A DNA stretch of 39,802 nt, taken from positions 1-39,802 of the forward strand of contig CAJULR010000041.1 of NCBI GenBank assembly GCA_910587375.1, given 5' to 3'. The translations under genes were made by a program, and so were the position numbers. Positions 39,586 to 39,802 of the stretch are shown in pieces. Below the pieces are notes generated by a model that saw only the letters and a list, made by a program, of their open reading frames with translations, was not told the DNA's origin and did no database searches. The stretch is from Candidatus Gastranaerophilales bacterium (GTDB taxonomy: Bacteria; Cyanobacteriota; Vampirovibrionia; Gastranaerophilales; Gastranaerophilaceae). Numbering within the stretch: the stretch's first letter is position 1; every line of letters starts with the position of its first letter.

Positions 39586-39609
39586 GTTGGGTTTTAACCC
39601 AACACAATT
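39578..39609 (-). repeat. Right arm of the inverted repeat pair, palindromic
   Basis: Contains GTTGGGTTTTAACCCAAC, a perfect eight-base dyad around TT, with flanks GTAGG and ACAATT that match the left arm read inversely. This is the structure of a small palindromic or MITE-like repeat. The 90 bases after it show no gene. Confidence 0.55.
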
Positions 39610-39701
39610 AAACCATTATCTAACCCACAGGTTAGACATCGTCTGACAATTCCATTTAATTAAATATCGTTAATTCAAAAACTAAAATTTAAAGCAAAAG
39701 T

Positions 39702-39802
39702 CTATCTTCCGCCGCCATATGTGTATTGAATATTTTTATCAATCATCTGGTTGCAAGATTGAAGCTCTGCTTCCACCATCTTAAGCTGCGTTTCGTAACG
39801 CT
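39702..39802 (-). CDS. C-terminal end of a hook-like protein (continues past window)
   Basis: On the minus strand the last 32 codons before a TAG at 39702 are open to the window edge. They encode RYETQLKMVEAELQSCNQMI then DKNIQYTYGGGR. This coil and its closing motif resemble the end of the hook-like protein at 24909 (LDTEQNALNTELEAVKKVIE, then QNVEATFKTF), so it is probably a second member of that family. Start and length are outside the window. Confidence 0.5.
   Translation of the reverse strand, partial: RYETQLKMVEAELQSCNQMIDKNIQYTYGGGR

Noticed and set aside
6..39802. CRISPR array, prophage or insertion-sequence transposase
   Set aside because: No regularly spaced repeats, capsid, integrase or transposase genes were seen in any frame; the only repeats are the 83-bp pair and the inverted arms near 39.2-39.6 kb.

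Overview
The window is AT-rich bacterial chromosomal DNA. It has closely packed genes, frequent TTG and GTG starts, Gram-negative envelope machinery (an RND pump with its own TolC-type outer-membrane protein), anaerobic ferredoxin-linked 2-oxoacid metabolism and 'AASQARF'-type hook-like surface proteins. From memory of such proteins, my best guess is a gut member of Gastranaerophilales/Vampirovibrionia (non-photosynthetic relatives of Cyanobacteria). That is an inference from gene content; no rRNA is present to settle it.

Layout. 1-3.2 kb: a TPR-protein end and type I restriction-modification genes hsdS-hsdM, bordered by a diverged 83-bp tandem repeat and tRNA-Phe. 3.6-5.9 kb (minus): two overlapping zinc alcohol-dehydrogenase-type genes behind a 55-residue Flp/TadE-like pilin gene. 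6.0-7.9 kb: a GlcF/LutA-like Fe-S oxidoreductase coupled to a DUF5672 protein. 7.9-10.4 kb (minus): tandem PiT-like permeases and a STAS-like gene. 10.6-12.9 kb: a degenerate histidine kinase and an orphan MalK/MsmX-type ATPase. 13.0-13.3 kb (minus): a small unknown gene with an overlapping upstream ORF. 13.5-19.8 kb: a tripartite RND efflux operon. 20-23.7 kb: a kinase-fold protein, a ferritin-like protein and a pentein-fold (deiminase-like) protein. 23.8-26.0 kb (minus): a Gly/Ser-rich protein and a hook-like protein, the latter behind a near-consensus sigma-28 promoter. 26.1-30.3 kb: a minimal NagA, an exported OB-fold-like protein and a GH57/DUF3536 glycosidase. 30.3-33.2 kb: an RNase-H-fold protein, an ABC exporter and a small membrane protein. 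33.4-36.3 kb: a 2-oxoacid:ferredoxin oxidoreductase operon (delta, alpha, beta, gamma) ending in a ThiS-like sulfur carrier. 36.4-39.0 kb: leuS with a Cys-rich insertion and a strong terminator. 39.2-39.8 kb: a small cassette between inverted palindromic repeats and the C-terminal end of a second hook-like protein.

How the genes relate. The RND genes form a complete exporter. The 2-oxoacid oxidoreductase supplies or consumes reduced ferredoxin, and the ThiS-like protein in the same transcript suggests a link to its thiamine diphosphate cofactor. NagA, the GH57 enzyme and the phosphate-type permeases fit a fermentative scavenger. The most unusual items are the sigma-28 promoter before the hook-like protein, a protein with a full kinase catalytic set whose N-terminal motif recurs on the nearby pentein-like enzyme, a histidine kinase lacking every catalytic box, a CxC-x4-CxC insertion in LeuRS, and several promoters that would give leaderless mRNAs.
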